Positions 19,072 through 26,965 of a stretch of 33,661 nt of DNA are shown here, in pieces. The translations under genes and the position numbers were made by a program. Location: assembly GCA_015491735.1 (NCBI GenBank), contig WFVH01000056.1, positions 1-33,661 of the forward strand. The letters run 5' to 3'. Below the pieces are notes generated by a model. It was not told the DNA's origin and did no database searches. It saw only the letters and a list, made by a program, of their open reading frames with translations. The stretch is from Gammaproteobacteria bacterium (lineage in GTDB: Bacteria > Pseudomonadota > Gammaproteobacteria > Thiohalospirales > Thiohalospiraceae). The number at the start of each line of letters is the position of its first letter. The stretch's first letter is position 1.

Positions 19072-19257
19072 GTTAACCCGGCAACAACATTCAGCCGTTG
19101 TGTGCCGGTGTTCTGCCAATCGGATAGCCAGGGTTTCGAGAAACAGGCTGGCCTGGCGTTGCCGCTTTTGCCAATGGGGAAAATTGCCTGCAAGCTGCGC
19201 CTTGTTCCAGCCAGTTCATGAAACCCTGAGTGCGACAAATATTGTGGCCGGGTTAAC
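19072..19257. repeat. Repeat family B, 186-bp inverted-repeat element
   Basis: The ends GTTAACCCGGCAACAA (19072-19087) and TTGTGGCCGGGTTAAC (19242-19257) are inverted copies matching at 15 of 16 positions. Inner sequence also has inverted CAGGGTTTC/GAAACCCTG segments. The right part resembles 21590-21654 (shared CTTGTTCCAGCC, TGAAACCCTGA and the end motif). It lies in the 474-bp gap between lepA and the glutaredoxin gene; I see no gene in that gap and no clear target duplication around the repeat. Confidence 0.6.
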
Positions 19258-19435
19258 AGAATAAGCAAACTTCTCTCCTCTCGCCTCGCCCTGAACGCTG
19301 ACAAGCCAACTGCATCCGGAATGATCGTCTTGACGGAGTGCGAGCCCTTGTCTACGGGCAAACAACCGATTTTACATGATTTCCGGTAACTATTCACCAC
19401 GAAGCCTTGCATGGATGGCGAAGAGAGAAGCTGGG

Positions 19436-19675
19436 TTAATATTGCCGGCGGATATGGTTCAGCAGGGCGGTTTCGTCCAAATGGTAGTGGCAAATCTCCT
19501 CTGTTCCGCTCATTAGCACCGGAACCAGTTCATCGAAACGACGCTCCAGCCGGGCATCGCTGTCGACATCAATCAGCTCCAGTTCAAACCCGTACCGTTT
19601 TTGATACGGCAGCAACGCCTTGTGCATATCCTCACACAAATGGCAGTAGCTGCGGGTATAGAGCGTCAGTTTCAT
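19436..19675 (-). CDS. Glutaredoxin family protein (DUF836 type)
   Basis: This small 79-residue thioredoxin-fold protein has the redox motif CHLC at residues 11-14 after the first beta strand (LTLYTRSYCHLC). The cis-proline region is LVPVLMSG (residues about 50-57). The family is found between lepA and mucD/degP in many gammaproteobacteria, as here. Its substrate is not known; a cytoplasmic thiol-disulfide role is the general expectation. It has no signal peptide. It is separated from mucD by two palindromic elements, so it may no longer be in the mucD transcription unit. Confidence 0.88.
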   Translation of the reverse strand: MKLTLYTRSYCHLCEDMHKALLPYQKRYGFELELIDVDSDARLERRFDELVPVLMSGTEEICHYHLDETALLNHIRRQY

Positions 19676-19705
19676 TGCCTGTTTGTAGCTGGGTTAATAA
19701 TAATA

Positions 19706-19829
19706 CAGCTACTCAGCTTGCCCCGGAAATCTGCACACTGTTTCTCTGTTGAAAAATAGTCAGTTACGGTTATGCCCCCCCGTTTTCCGCCCCGAACCGG
19801 CGAATTTCAGGGGCATGCTGAGCGGTCAG
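19706..19829 (+). mobile_element. Palindromic MITE-like element, decayed copy
   Basis: Its outline follows the 121-bp core of the other copies. A GCTACTCAGCTTGCCCC start corresponds to the GTAACTATTCAG end, GTTGAAAAATAG and TCAGTTACGGTTATG to the apex, and CGAATTTCAGGGGCATGCTGAGC to the right arm. Many substitutions break the pairing and the terminal bases. It lies just upstream of the intact copy at 19877, so two insertions of different age share this gap. Confidence 0.65.
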
Positions 19830-19876
19830 ATCCAAATATGACAACTCACTGTGTCGGGTTGTCACTTTTTGTTTTC

Positions 19877-20028
19877 GTAACTATTCAGCTCACCTCTGAA
19901 ATCCGCCATTTCTGCGTTGAAAAATGGTCATTTACACGCGTAAACTCCCATTTTTCGCCTTGAACTGACGAATTTCAGAGGCAATCTGAACAGTTACCAG
20001 CCTGTTTCATACTATGCTGAACAGTTAC
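19877..20028 (+). mobile_element. Palindromic MITE-like element, copy 3 (supplies the mucD stop codon)
   Basis: The core is 19877-19997 and the tail ends at 20028. Flanks TTGTTTTC (19869-19876) and TTTTTTTC (20029-20036) match at 7 of 8 bases, consistent with an 8-bp target duplication. The final GTTAC reads as GTAAC on the minus strand, and its TAA (20025-20027) is the stop of mucD. Together with the decayed copy it fills the 349-bp gap between mucD and the glutaredoxin gene. Confidence 0.9.
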
Positions 20029-21470
20029 TTTTTTTCTTCGTCCTGGGTTAGCGTCAGGGCGAGGAAAAGCGGGTTTCCGTGGCGCTGTATCAGCAGCGGA
20101 ATGGCCTTGTTCCCGGGCAGCTTGTTGACAATCTCCTTGAGATGCTTTGTGTTCTTTACCTTCACGTTGTCAATCATGATGATCACATCCCCGGCGCGCA
20201 GGCCGGCCTCTTTTGCCGGTCCTTCCTGAACTCTCTTTATCAGCACACCGCCCTGATTGTCCAGCTTCAACTCCTTTTTCTGTTCATCACTCAGATTGGC
20301 AATGGCAGCTTTCAGGCGGTTGTCTATCCGTGATGAAGGTTCGCTGGAGGAGAGTTCCAGCTCCTCCTCGCCGGGAAGCTCCTCAACCGTTACCTTTTTC
20401 GTCAGGGTCTTGCCATTACGAATGACTTTCAGCTCTGCGCTGTTCCCCGGCCGTACGCGGCCAACCAGGGGCGGAAGATCGGATGAGTAGTAGATCGTTT
20501 TGCCATTGAACCCGACAATTATATCTCCTACTTCGAGACCGGCATTTGCCGCCGGGCTGTCGGGCAGCACCCGTGAAATGAGCGCCCCCATCGGCTTGTT
20601 CATGCCGAAAGATTCCGCCAGATCACGTGTTACATCCTGGATCAGTACGCCCAGCCAGCCCCGTGATACCGCTCCTTTCGTCTTGAGTTGCTCGACGATA
20701 TCCATCGCCATATCGACGGGGATGGCAAATGAGAGTCCCATGAATCCGCCTGTCCGGCTGTAGATTTGGGAGTTTATTCCTACCACCTCCCCGTCCAGAT
20801 TGAACAGGGGTCCACCCGAATTGCCGGGGTTGATGGCAACATCGGTCTGGATGAAAGGCACATAGTTTCCACTGGGAAGACTACGGCCAATGGCGCTTAC
20901 CACTCCCACCGATACCGATTGTTCGAAGCCGAATGGCGAGCCGATTGCCAGTACCCATTCGCCCACTTTAAGTGTGCTTGAACGGCCAATTTTTGCCACG
21001 GGCAGGTCGTCGGCTTCCACCTTTAGCAGTGCGATGTCACTGCGCTTGTCATGGCCGATCAGCGATGCCTTTAGTTCGCGCCGGTCGCTGAGACGAACGA
21101 TAATCTCATCGGCGTGATCGACGACATGATCGTTGGTCAGAATATAGCCGTCGGCAGAGATGATAAACCCGGAACCGAGGGACTGGCTTTTAAACTCCCG
21201 TCCTTCACCCTCTTCACCAAAAAAATGACGGAACAGATCTCCGAAAGGTCCGTCTTCCGGAATCTCCATTCCCGGCGGCAGGGCAGGGTGTGTGCGTTTG
21301 ATTTTCTGTGTGGTGCTGATATTCACCACGGTTGGGCCATTCTCTTCCACCAATTTGGTAAAGTCCGGCAGCTTGGCTGCGGCGGCCGGAAGTTGAAACA
21401 GGAAGAGTGACAAGATGACGATGAAAAATGGGGTTTTGAAACCGGTCCTGGTGTTTTTCATGGCGTTCAT
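20025..21470 (-). CDS. mucD: Do-family periplasmic serine protease/chaperone (DegP/MucD)
   Basis: From the ATG at 21468-21470 (AGGT 6 nt upstream) the protein is 481 residues with a signal peptide (residues 1-32, ending LPAAAA). The trypsin-like domain has the full triad: H115 in TNDHVV, D145 in KRSDIALL and S218 in GNSGGPL. Two PDZ domains follow (about 285-375 and 400-475). It degrades or refolds misfolded envelope proteins and, next to the sigma-E genes, restrains or relieves envelope stress as MucD does in Pseudomonas. Its stop codon TAA comes from the end of palindromic element copy 3; joining across one target copy suggests an ancestral TGA one codon further on. It is cut off from rseC by 361 bp of repeats. 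Confidence 0.96.
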   Translation of the reverse strand: MNAMKNTRTGFKTPFFIVILSLFLFQLPAAAAKLPDFTKLVEENGPTVVNISTTQKIKRTHPALPPGMEIPEDGPFGDLFRHFFGEEGEGREFKSQSLGSGFIISADGYILTNDHVVDHADEIIVRLSDRRELKASLIGHDKRSDIALLKVEADDLPVAKIGRSSTLKVGEWVLAIGSPFGFEQSVSVGVVSAIGRSLPSGNYVPFIQTDVAINPGNSGGPLFNLDGEVVGINSQIYSRTGGFMGLSFAIPVDMAMDIVEQLKTKGAVSRGWLGVLIQDVTRDLAESFGMNKPMGALISRVLPDSPAANAGLEVGDIIVGFNGKTIYYSSDLPPLVGRVRPGNSAELKVIRNGKTLTKKVTVEELPGEEELELSSSEPSSRIDNRLKAAIANLSDEQKKELKLDNQGGVLIKRVQEGPAKEAGLRAGDVIIMIDNVKVKNTKHLKEIVNKLPGNKAIPLLIQRHGNPLFLALTLTQDEEKK

Positions 21471-21549
21471 TGAGTACCTGTATTTGCAAAGTTTAAAATC
21501 ACGGGTGTTCGGCACACGGCGGCTTGTCTTCTATAATCAAATTTGCCAG

Positions 21550-21654
21550 GGGTTTCGGTACCGATGGAGCAACCATTGCCTGCGACCTGTACCTTGTTCC
21601 AGCCTGCTCCTGAAACCCTGAATGTGACATATATAGCTTGTTGCCGGATTAATA
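21550..21654. repeat. Repeat family B, partial copy
   Basis: The stretch ends in TTGTTGCCGGATTAATAA (21638-21654) and shares CTTGTTCCAGCC and TGAAACCCTGA with the right half of the 19072-19257 element. The left end motif GTTAACCCGG is not visible, so this looks truncated or diverged. It lies in the 361-bp mucD-rseC gap next to palindromic element copy 4. No gene is apparent there. Confidence 0.5.
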
Positions 21655-21672
21655 ACTTTTCCTTCAATGATT

Positions 21673-21824
21673 GTAACTATTCAGCTCACCCCTGAAATCC
21701 GCCATTTCTGCGTTGAAAAAGGGTCATTTACACGCGTAAACTCCCATTTTTCGTCTTGAACTGACGGATTTCAGGGGCAATCTGAACAGTTACCGGCTTG
21801 TTTCATACTATGCTGAATAGTTAC
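21673..21824 (+). mobile_element. Palindromic MITE-like element, copy 4
   Basis: This is a full-length 152-bp copy: core 21673-21793 and tail to 21824. Its tail end is 7 bp from the rseC stop codon. The flanking octamers (CAATGATT and TTCCCTTC) do not match, so this copy has either lost its target duplication or been rearranged. It separates mucD from the rseA-rseB-rseC genes. Confidence 0.88.
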
Positions 21825-21831
21825 TTCCCTT

Positions 21832-22323
21832 CTATATTTTGGCAATGGGGATGCACTGGCCGGTTACGGCATTTTGGTCTGTTTTTCGTAGTATAACCGG
21901 TTGGTAGTCCGGATTGTATTTGATTGAACGGGAGAAAGTGGCAACCCAGCCATAGCCCGCCAAAAGCCCGAGTAACGCCAGGAGAATGCTGCTGCCCTCG
22001 GGGGGGAGTCCCAGCCAGGGGGCCACCATCGTTGAGCCAGCGATAGCAGAAAGTATCATTGCCAGCAGTGGTACGATGTAGACAGCCACCGAACCCTTCA
22101 GCAGCGCCTTCTCTTCGAGTCCGATGACGACTTCGTCCCCCGGCCGGCTGGAGAGGGGATCGATGGTTTTCAGGGTGGTATTTCTGTCTCCCAGCAGCTT
22201 GTCCAGTGCGGATACACCGCACCCTTTGTTCAGGGAACAGCCGTTGCAGGCTGTTTTCCGTCGGGTCTGCACCCAGGCAACATCTTTGGCTGTCCGGATA
22301 ACCGTCGCTGTCTCTTCAATCAC
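21832..22323 (-). CDS. rseC: SoxR-reducing system / sigma-E regulatory membrane protein RseC (MucC)
   Basis: The 163-residue protein has a cysteine cluster (C26, C29, C35 in CNGCSLNKGCG) and two adjacent membrane helices (about residues 78-98 and 103-125; LKGSVAVYIVPLLAMILSAI and SSILLALLGLLAGYGWVA). This is the RseC/MucC layout, also seen in RnfF-like proteins. Its role in sigma-E control is minor, and in Escherichia coli it helps reset SoxR. The start is GTG at 22321-22323 with AGGA just upstream, overlapping the rseB stop by 8 bp. It is the last gene of the rpoE operon before the repeats. Confidence 0.9.
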   Translation of the reverse strand: MIEETATVIRTAKDVAWVQTRRKTACNGCSLNKGCGVSALDKLLGDRNTTLKTIDPLSSRPGDEVVIGLEEKALLKGSVAVYIVPLLAMILSAIAGSTMVAPWLGLPPEGSSILLALLGLLAGYGWVATFSRSIKYNPDYQPVILRKTDQNAVTGQCIPIAKI

Positions 22324-23326
22324 GGTTCCTGTCTCCGTTCTTCTGGATGGAGGTGGCTATTTTGCGCACTGTCGCCGGGGGGACTTCACCCAGGGCGATA
22401 ACCTGAAAATGGTCATGGGTAGCGCCGAAAGCGTTGACCACACCGAGGCTTGAGGGTCCCTGCAATGGCTTCTGTTCCGGCTTGAGCGGTTCAATGAAAA
22501 CTGAAACCGATGAGAGACCATCGGAATAGATCAGCTGTTCCATGGGGCTTTGCTTGTCCGCTCCCGGGAAGTGGCGATGCGCGCTCAGTTCAAATCCGCG
22601 CGGCAGCTCGGCCGGATGCCACGAAGGGGGTGTGACTGCCCCGGTCTCATCAGGGTGATTTCTGTAAAAGGTGAATTTGTTTCCGTCGAGCTTTGGCTCG
22701 AGCAGGGCGGCAGGTACGGAATCGAGAAAACGAACCGTCGTGAACATGAACTGCTCAGGAATATTCAGTTGTCTGCTCAACAGTTCCGTTTTCAACAACA
22801 GCCCGGTTTCATGATCCAGCCACAGCCGGTATCCGTAACGGAGCTTGTCCCTGGGTTTGATGGTGAGGCGTTGCGTGGTGCGTCCGGCAACGCGATCCTG
22901 CCCGCTCAGTATGACGTCATAGCTCTCGATGAGCTTGTCGATACGCTGGGGGGAGAGCAGTGGAAAACCGGGCCTCGGATGGTTTCGCCGCTGTTCGACC
23001 TTCCGGGCGCTGTTCTTGGGGGTGATATAGGTTACTTTCCCGTTGCTGCGCAGCACCTCCCGCTGTAAGCCGTTGAGCAGCACCAGGCGCTCGTGCTCCT
23101 TCTCTTTCTCCACGCTGTGAACGATGCGGACAGCCTGCAGCCGATTACCGTGCAGGTAGATGAACACGCCTTCGTAGTTGTACTTCCGGGCTGCGCTGGA
23201 CATCTTTTGCAGCCATGCTTTCGCTTCCGGATTGTCGGCAGCCGCAGTATCGCCAATGCATAACAGTGAGAGGCAGCCTAGCAGACCAATCCACACGCGC
23301 CTTGCACTGTACATGCCCTCTTTCAT
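22316..23326 (-). CDS. rseB: Periplasmic sigma-E regulator RseB (MucB)
   Basis: RseB binds the periplasmic part of RseA and shields it from DegS until lipopolysaccharide or lipoprotein signals release it. The 336-residue protein has a signal peptide (to about residue 29, ending DTAAA). A LolA-like N-terminal domain follows (YNYEGVFIYLHGNRLQAVRIVH and GLQREVLRSNGKVTYI, quoted in parts), then a smaller C-terminal domain (about 215-320; LPRGFELSAH and MEQLIYSDGLSSVSVFIE). It overlaps rseA by 4 bp and rseC by 8 bp, confirming one operon. Confidence 0.94.
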   Translation of the reverse strand: MKEGMYSARRVWIGLLGCLSLLCIGDTAAADNPEAKAWLQKMSSAARKYNYEGVFIYLHGNRLQAVRIVHSVEKEKEHERLVLLNGLQREVLRSNGKVTYITPKNSARKVEQRRNHPRPGFPLLSPQRIDKLIESYDVILSGQDRVAGRTTQRLTIKPRDKLRYGYRLWLDHETGLLLKTELLSRQLNIPEQFMFTTVRFLDSVPAALLEPKLDGNKFTFYRNHPDETGAVTPPSWHPAELPRGFELSAHRHFPGADKQSPMEQLIYSDGLSSVSVFIEPLKPEQKPLQGPSSLGVVNAFGATHDHFQVIALGEVPPATVRKIATSIQKNGDRNRD

Positions 23327-23973
23327 TCACCACTCGCATGCTGAAGGGTACCAGAGGCAGTTCCTGTTACGCGGGTATAGGGCAGCATGCCTGTAACAGC
23401 ATACTCACTATGGTCGATCAGGTAACTTTCAAAACGGGGATCAAACGTTTGTGGAGAAACAGCGACCGGTTGTTGAGGATACTCAATATCTGAAACCAGA
23501 GCGGGCCGGGAAGAGACAGCAGTGACCGGCCTTTGTATCGATGGCGTGATTTTTTCCGCATCTGCGACCACGGCGGCCGGAGTAGCCGTTTCCACCTGGG
23601 CCGTTTGCTGGCCGGCATCAAAACCGCTCTGTTCATTCTGCAACGAAACAACCATGACTACCGCCACAGACGCGGCCACCGCCATGCCGCCCACCTGCTT
23701 GAGCGCAGGCAGCACCTTTGCCGGGATCCGCACCCGTTGCGGCGCCAGTACGGTCGGTTCTTTTTCAAGCGCTTGCTGAACCCGCCGGGCCAGATCGGGT
23801 TCGACTGTGTCCGGCAGATTGTTGTGCAGTGCATCGCTGATGAGGTGGTAGCGCTGCCACTGTTCAGCAGATGCCCGGTTTCTGGTTAGTTCAGCTATGA
23901 CGGTTTTCAGTTCTGTGTCGTGAATTTCATCATCGACCAACGCAGAGATTTGTTCTTGAATCTTGTCTGTCAT
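23323..23973 (-). CDS. rseA: Anti-sigma-E factor RseA (MucA)
   Basis: The membrane-spanning anti-sigma factor holds RpoE at the membrane until regulated proteolysis by DegS and RseP. The 216-residue protein has the N-terminal RseA domain (IQEQISALVDDEI at residues 5-17, and SAEQWQRYHLISDALHN). One membrane helix lies at about residues 94-111 (GGMAVAASVAVVMVVSL), followed by a variable periplasmic tail that would bind RseB. It starts 30 bp after rpoE and overlaps rseB by 4 bp. Length and layout are ordinary. Confidence 0.93.
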   Translation of the reverse strand: MTDKIQEQISALVDDEIHDTELKTVIAELTRNRASAEQWQRYHLISDALHNNLPDTVEPDLARRVQQALEKEPTVLAPQRVRIPAKVLPALKQVGGMAVAASVAVVMVVSLQNEQSGFDAGQQTAQVETATPAAVVADAEKITPSIQRPVTAVSSRPALVSDIEYPQQPVAVSPQTFDPRFESYLIDHSEYAVTGMLPYTRVTGTASGTLQHASGE

Positions 23974-24003
23974 CTTAATCCACCATTTATCACACAGAAA
24001 TCA

Positions 24004-24588
24004 CTACTCCGTACTCAGTAACGGCTGCAGCTTGCAATCGATCGCTTCCCGCGCACGGAAAATACGCGAACGCACGGTTCCAATCGGGCAGTCCATCGCT
24101 TCTGCGATCTCTTCGTAACTCAGCCCATCGAGTTCCCGGAGAGTAATGGCTGTACGCAAATCATCGGGCAGCTCCTCGATGGTCTGGAATATCACCTGGC
24201 TTATCTCGTCCCTCAGTATCAGTCGTTCCGGTGTGGCATCGTCCCGCAGCTTTGAAATGGTTTCGATGCGTTGTCCTTCGTCGGCATCGATATCGATACT
24301 TTGTGGCCGCCGCCCCTTTGCTACCAGATGGTTCTTGGCGGTATTGATGGCTATCCGGTAAAGCCATGTATAGAACGCACTGTCACCCCTGAACCCGGGT
24401 AGCGCCCGATAGGCCTTGATAAAGGCCTCCTGCGAAACATCCATCACCTCGGACGGATCCTGGATGTAGCGCGAGATCAGCTTTGCCAGCTTGTGCTGGT
24501 ACTTGCGGACGAGAATATCGAAGGCCTTTTTATCCCCTTTCTGCACACGCGCAACCAGCGCCGCATCACTGTTCTCCTCCTCCCCCAT
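24004..24588 (-). CDS. rpoE: RNA polymerase sigma factor RpoE (AlgU)
   Basis: This ECF sigma factor controls the envelope stress response. The 194 residues include region 2 ([35 protein letters not shown] and [23 protein letters not shown], quoted in part) and region 4 ([24 protein letters not shown] and [12 protein letters not shown], quoted in part). These are near-diagnostic of RpoE/AlgU. A candidate sigma-E type promoter lies 43-70 bp upstream, consistent with autoregulation. It is divergent from nadB, the normal gammaproteobacterial arrangement. Confidence 0.97.
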   Translation of the reverse strand: MGEEENSDAALVARVQKGDKKAFDILVRKYQHKLAKLISRYIQDPSEVMDVSQEAFIKAYRALPGFRGDSAFYTWLYRIAINTAKNHLVAKGRRPQSIDIDADEGQRIETISKLRDDATPERLILRDEISQVIFQTIEELPDDLRTAITLRELDGLSYEEIAEAMDCPIGTVRSRIFRAREAIDCKLQPLLSTE

Positions 24589-24630
24589 CTAGACCTGCCT
24601 TTCCACGCAGCTCTTTCCTGCATCTGTTCG

Positions 24631-24658
24631 ATATGACATTACGGTTAAGTTATAGTTC
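24631..24658 (-). promoter_or_regulatory. Candidate autoregulated sigma-E promoter of rpoE
   Basis: On the minus strand GAACTA (24653-24658) is followed after exactly 16 nt by TCATAT (24631-24636). The RpoE/AlgU consensus is GAACTT, 16-17 nt, TCTGA or TCAAA. The expected start would leave a leader of roughly 35 nt before rpoE. Position and spacing are right and the -10 match is partial. Confidence 0.55.
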
Positions 24659-24704
24659 GTCTTGCCGTGAAGATTTTTGCACCAGGTATTATTGTTTATT
24701 TGCC

Positions 24705-26339
24705 ATGAACACTGCAAACCGAATCCAGTGTCAGCATGACTGTGACGTTCTTGTCATTGGCAGTGGTGCCGCCGGTCTGAGTCTCGCCTTGCGGCTGGCG
24801 GACAGTGCTGCGGTTGCGGTGCTGTCGAAAGGCGCCTTGCGCGAGGGCAGCACCCTTTGGGCTCAGGGTGGCATTGCCGCGGTGCTTGACGAGAAGGGGG
24901 ATTCTGTCGAGTCTCACGTGCGGGATACCTTGAATGCCGGCGCCGGGTTGTGCGACAGGCGGGTGGTTCAATACGCCATCGAGCATGGCCGGGAGAGTAT
25001 CCGCTGGCTTATCGACCAAGGGGTACCCTTTACCCGTGAAATCTCCGCAAAGGGGGAGCCGCGATACCATTTGATGCGGGAGGGGGGGCACAGCCAGCGC
25101 CGCATTTTCCATTCCGCCGATACGACGGGTTACGCCATCGAGACCACGCTGGAGAGCAAGGTCCGGCAACATCCCGGTATCGGCCTGTTCGAGCATCATA
25201 TGGCGGTGGATCTCATCACCGGTGCCAAACTCGGCCAACGGGAGCAGCGGGTGCTGGGTGCCTATGTGCTGAACCGGCGCAGCGATCGGGTGATGCTGTT
25301 CCGTGCCCGCGCTGTGGTGCTGGCTACCGGAGGCGCCAGCAAGGTCTATCTCTATACCACCAACCCCGATCTCTCCACCGGGGATGGCCTGGCCATGGCC
25401 TGGCGGGCCGGTTGCCGGGTCGCCAACATGGAATTCAACCAGTTTCACCCTACCTGCCTCTATCACCCGAAGGCCAAATCCTTTCTGATCAGCGAGGCGG
25501 TGCGCGGCGAGGGGGGCCGTCTGCTGCTGCCGGACGGCACAGCGTTCATGGAGCGCTTCGATCCCCGCGCGGAGCTGGCTCCCCGCGATATCGTTGCCCG
25601 CGCCATCGATCACGAGATGAAGCGCCACGGGCTGGAGCACGTGTTGCTTGATATCAGTCACAAACCCGCCGGCTTTATCAAGCAGCACTTTCCCAACATC
25701 TACAGGCGTTGCCTCGAGTTCGGTTTCGACATCACCTGCGAACCGATTCCGGTGGTGCCGGCAGCCCACTATACCTGCGGCGGCATCATGACGGATCTGC
25801 GTGCGCGCACCGATATTCCCGGACTGTACGCCGCTGGCGAGGTTGCTTTCACCGGTCTGCACGGCGCCAACCGCATGGCCAGCAACTCGCTGCTGGAGTG
25901 TCTGGTCTTTGCCGCTGCGGCCGCCAGGGATATCCTGCAGCAGCTGGAGCATATCCCCCCGCCGGGAGAACTTCCCCCATGGGATGAGAGTCGGGTCACC
26001 GATTCTGACGAGGCGATCGTTGTTACCCATAACTGGGATGAGCTGCGCCGCTTCATGTGGGACTACGTGGGTATCGTGCGCAGTGACAAACGGCTGGAGC
26101 GCGCCATGCACCGGGTGGAGCTGTTGAGCAAGGAGATTGCCGAATACTATGGCAACTTCCGCATCAACAGCGACTTGCTGGAGCTGCGTAACCTGGTGGT
26201 GGTCGCCGAACTGATTGTGCGCTGCGCCAAAACGCGCAAGGAGAGCCGTGGACTGCACTATAATCTGGACTATCCCGGGCCGGATGAAAGCCACCCTCCG
26301 CAGAACACTATTCTGGAGCCTGCGCCCCCTCCAGCCTGA
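24705..26339 (+). CDS. nadB: L-aspartate oxidase
   Basis: NadB oxidises L-aspartate to iminoaspartate, the first step of de novo NAD synthesis; NadA is not in the window. The 544-residue flavoprotein has the FAD-binding [16 protein letters not shown] motif, [31 protein letters not shown] (substrate and active-site region), and [28 protein letters not shown] succinate-dehydrogenase-like C-terminal helical domain follows. The chosen ATG at 24705 fits the family start; the open frame extends upstream but that sequence is the rpoE promoter. It ends 32 bp inside the convergent ygfX gene. Confidence 0.96.
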   Translation: MNTANRIQCQHDCDVLVIGSGAAGLSLALRLADSAAVAVLSKGALREGSTLWAQGGIAAVLDEKGDSVESHVRDTLNAGAGLCDRRVVQYAIEHGRESIRWLIDQGVPFTREISAKGEPRYHLMREGGHSQRRIFHSADTTGYAIETTLESKVRQHPGIGLFEHHMAVDLITGAKLGQREQRVLGAYVLNRRSDRVMLFRARAVVLATGGASKVYLYTTNPDLSTGDGLAMAWRAGCRVANMEFNQFHPTCLYHPKAKSFLISEAVRGEGGRLLLPDGTAFMERFDPRAELAPRDIVARAIDHEMKRHGLEHVLLDISHKPAGFIKQHFPNIYRRCLEFGFDITCEPIPVVPAAHYTCGGIMTDLRARTDIPGLYAAGEVAFTGLHGANRMASNSLLECLVFAAAAARDILQQLEHIPPPGELPPWDESRVTDSDEAIVVTHNWDELRRFMWDYVGIVRSDKRLERAMHRVELLSKEIAEYYGNFRINSDLLELRNLVVVAELIVRCAKTRKESRGLHYNLDYPGPDESHPPQNTILEPAPPPA

Positions 26340-26775
26340 GCCGTACCCGCAGACGCCGGAAGTTGTGCCGATCCAGCGAGTCGGAGAAAATGATCGCGGA
26401 AAAGCGCCGGGACGGATCACTGGGGGCAAGATTGAGTATCACGCAGTGGGGAGAAACGAAACTGTCGGACAACAGCCGTGCCTGCAGCCTTTTCCCGCTG
26501 GCCAGCGTTACCACCCACTTGCCCGGTTCATCCCCTGCCAGCCGGATGATCGCGCGGCGGCCGGTAAGCAGTGCCCAGCGGGAAACTGTATAACAAAGGC
26601 TGAACAGAATTGCGCCAGTCAGCACCAGGCGTACCGGCCAGGGGAAAGGGGCAATCAGCACGCACCCGGCAGCGCCGCCGTGAACAACCAGCAGCAGCAC
26701 TGAAAAAATGCGGGAAGGGCGCAGTTCAAGATGCAGTGGCGCGGATTTTTGCAACAAGCTGGCGGGTCTCCTCAT
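26308..26775 (-). CDS. ygfX: YgfX-family membrane protein
   Basis: The 155-residue protein has two close membrane helices (about residues 24-43 and 46-64; [20 protein letters not shown] and [18 protein letters not shown]). A soluble C-terminal part ([23 protein letters not shown]) ends in RRLRVRLRL, the YgfX layout. In Enterobacteria ygfX follows sdhE, as here. A toxin role affecting cytoskeletal proteins was proposed for the E. coli homologue, but its function is not settled. The ATG start overlaps sdhE by 50 bp; a TTG six codons later with AGGAG upstream is an alternative. Its last 32 bp overlap the end of nadB on the other strand. Confidence 0.8.
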   Translation of the reverse strand: MRRPASLLQKSAPLHLELRPSRIFSVLLLVVHGGAAGCVLIAPFPWPVRLVLTGAILFSLCYTVSRWALLTGRRAIIRLAGDEPGKWVVTLASGKRLQARLLSDSFVSPHCVILNLAPSDPSRRFSAIIFSDSLDRHNFRRLRVRLRLEGAQAPE

Positions 26776-26965
26776 CGGTGGGAGCGGATTGACCGTAAAG
26801 ATACGCCATCAACTGCTGATCGGGATATTTTAGCAGGTGCTCCAAAACGGCGCATTCGGCCTCAGTCAATGCACCGAGCCGCCGATCGAGAAACCCGCCC
26901 AGCAACAGTTCCAGCTCCAGTATCCCCCGCCGGCAGCGCCAGCGGAGACGTGATTCGGTACTCAA
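26726..26965 (-). CDS. sdhE: FAD assembly factor SdhE
   Basis: SdhE promotes covalent attachment of FAD to the succinate dehydrogenase flavoprotein. The 79-residue all-helical protein has the RGxxE motif (R13-G14-I15-L16-E17 in RRGILELELLL) and the LLKYPDQQLMAYLYG segment typical of the family. The start is TTG at 26963-26965, with GGAG about 8 nt upstream, overlapping the fetB stop by 4 bp. It is therefore coupled to an ABC permease gene. Length is normal. Confidence 0.93.
   Translation of the reverse strand: MSTESRLRWRCRRGILELELLLGGFLDRRLGALTEAECAVLEHLLKYPDQQLMAYLYGQSAPTDEETRQLVAKIRATAS

Noticed and set aside
24662-24692. A sigma-70 promoter for nadB (TTGCCG and TATTAT)
   Set aside because: The spacing is 19 bp and the -35 box is poor, and the leader would be only a few bases.
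24696-26429. A 577-codon open frame on the minus strand opposite nadB
   Set aside because: It mirrors nadB codon by codon in GC-rich DNA, has no recognisable domain, and nadB on the plus strand is certain.
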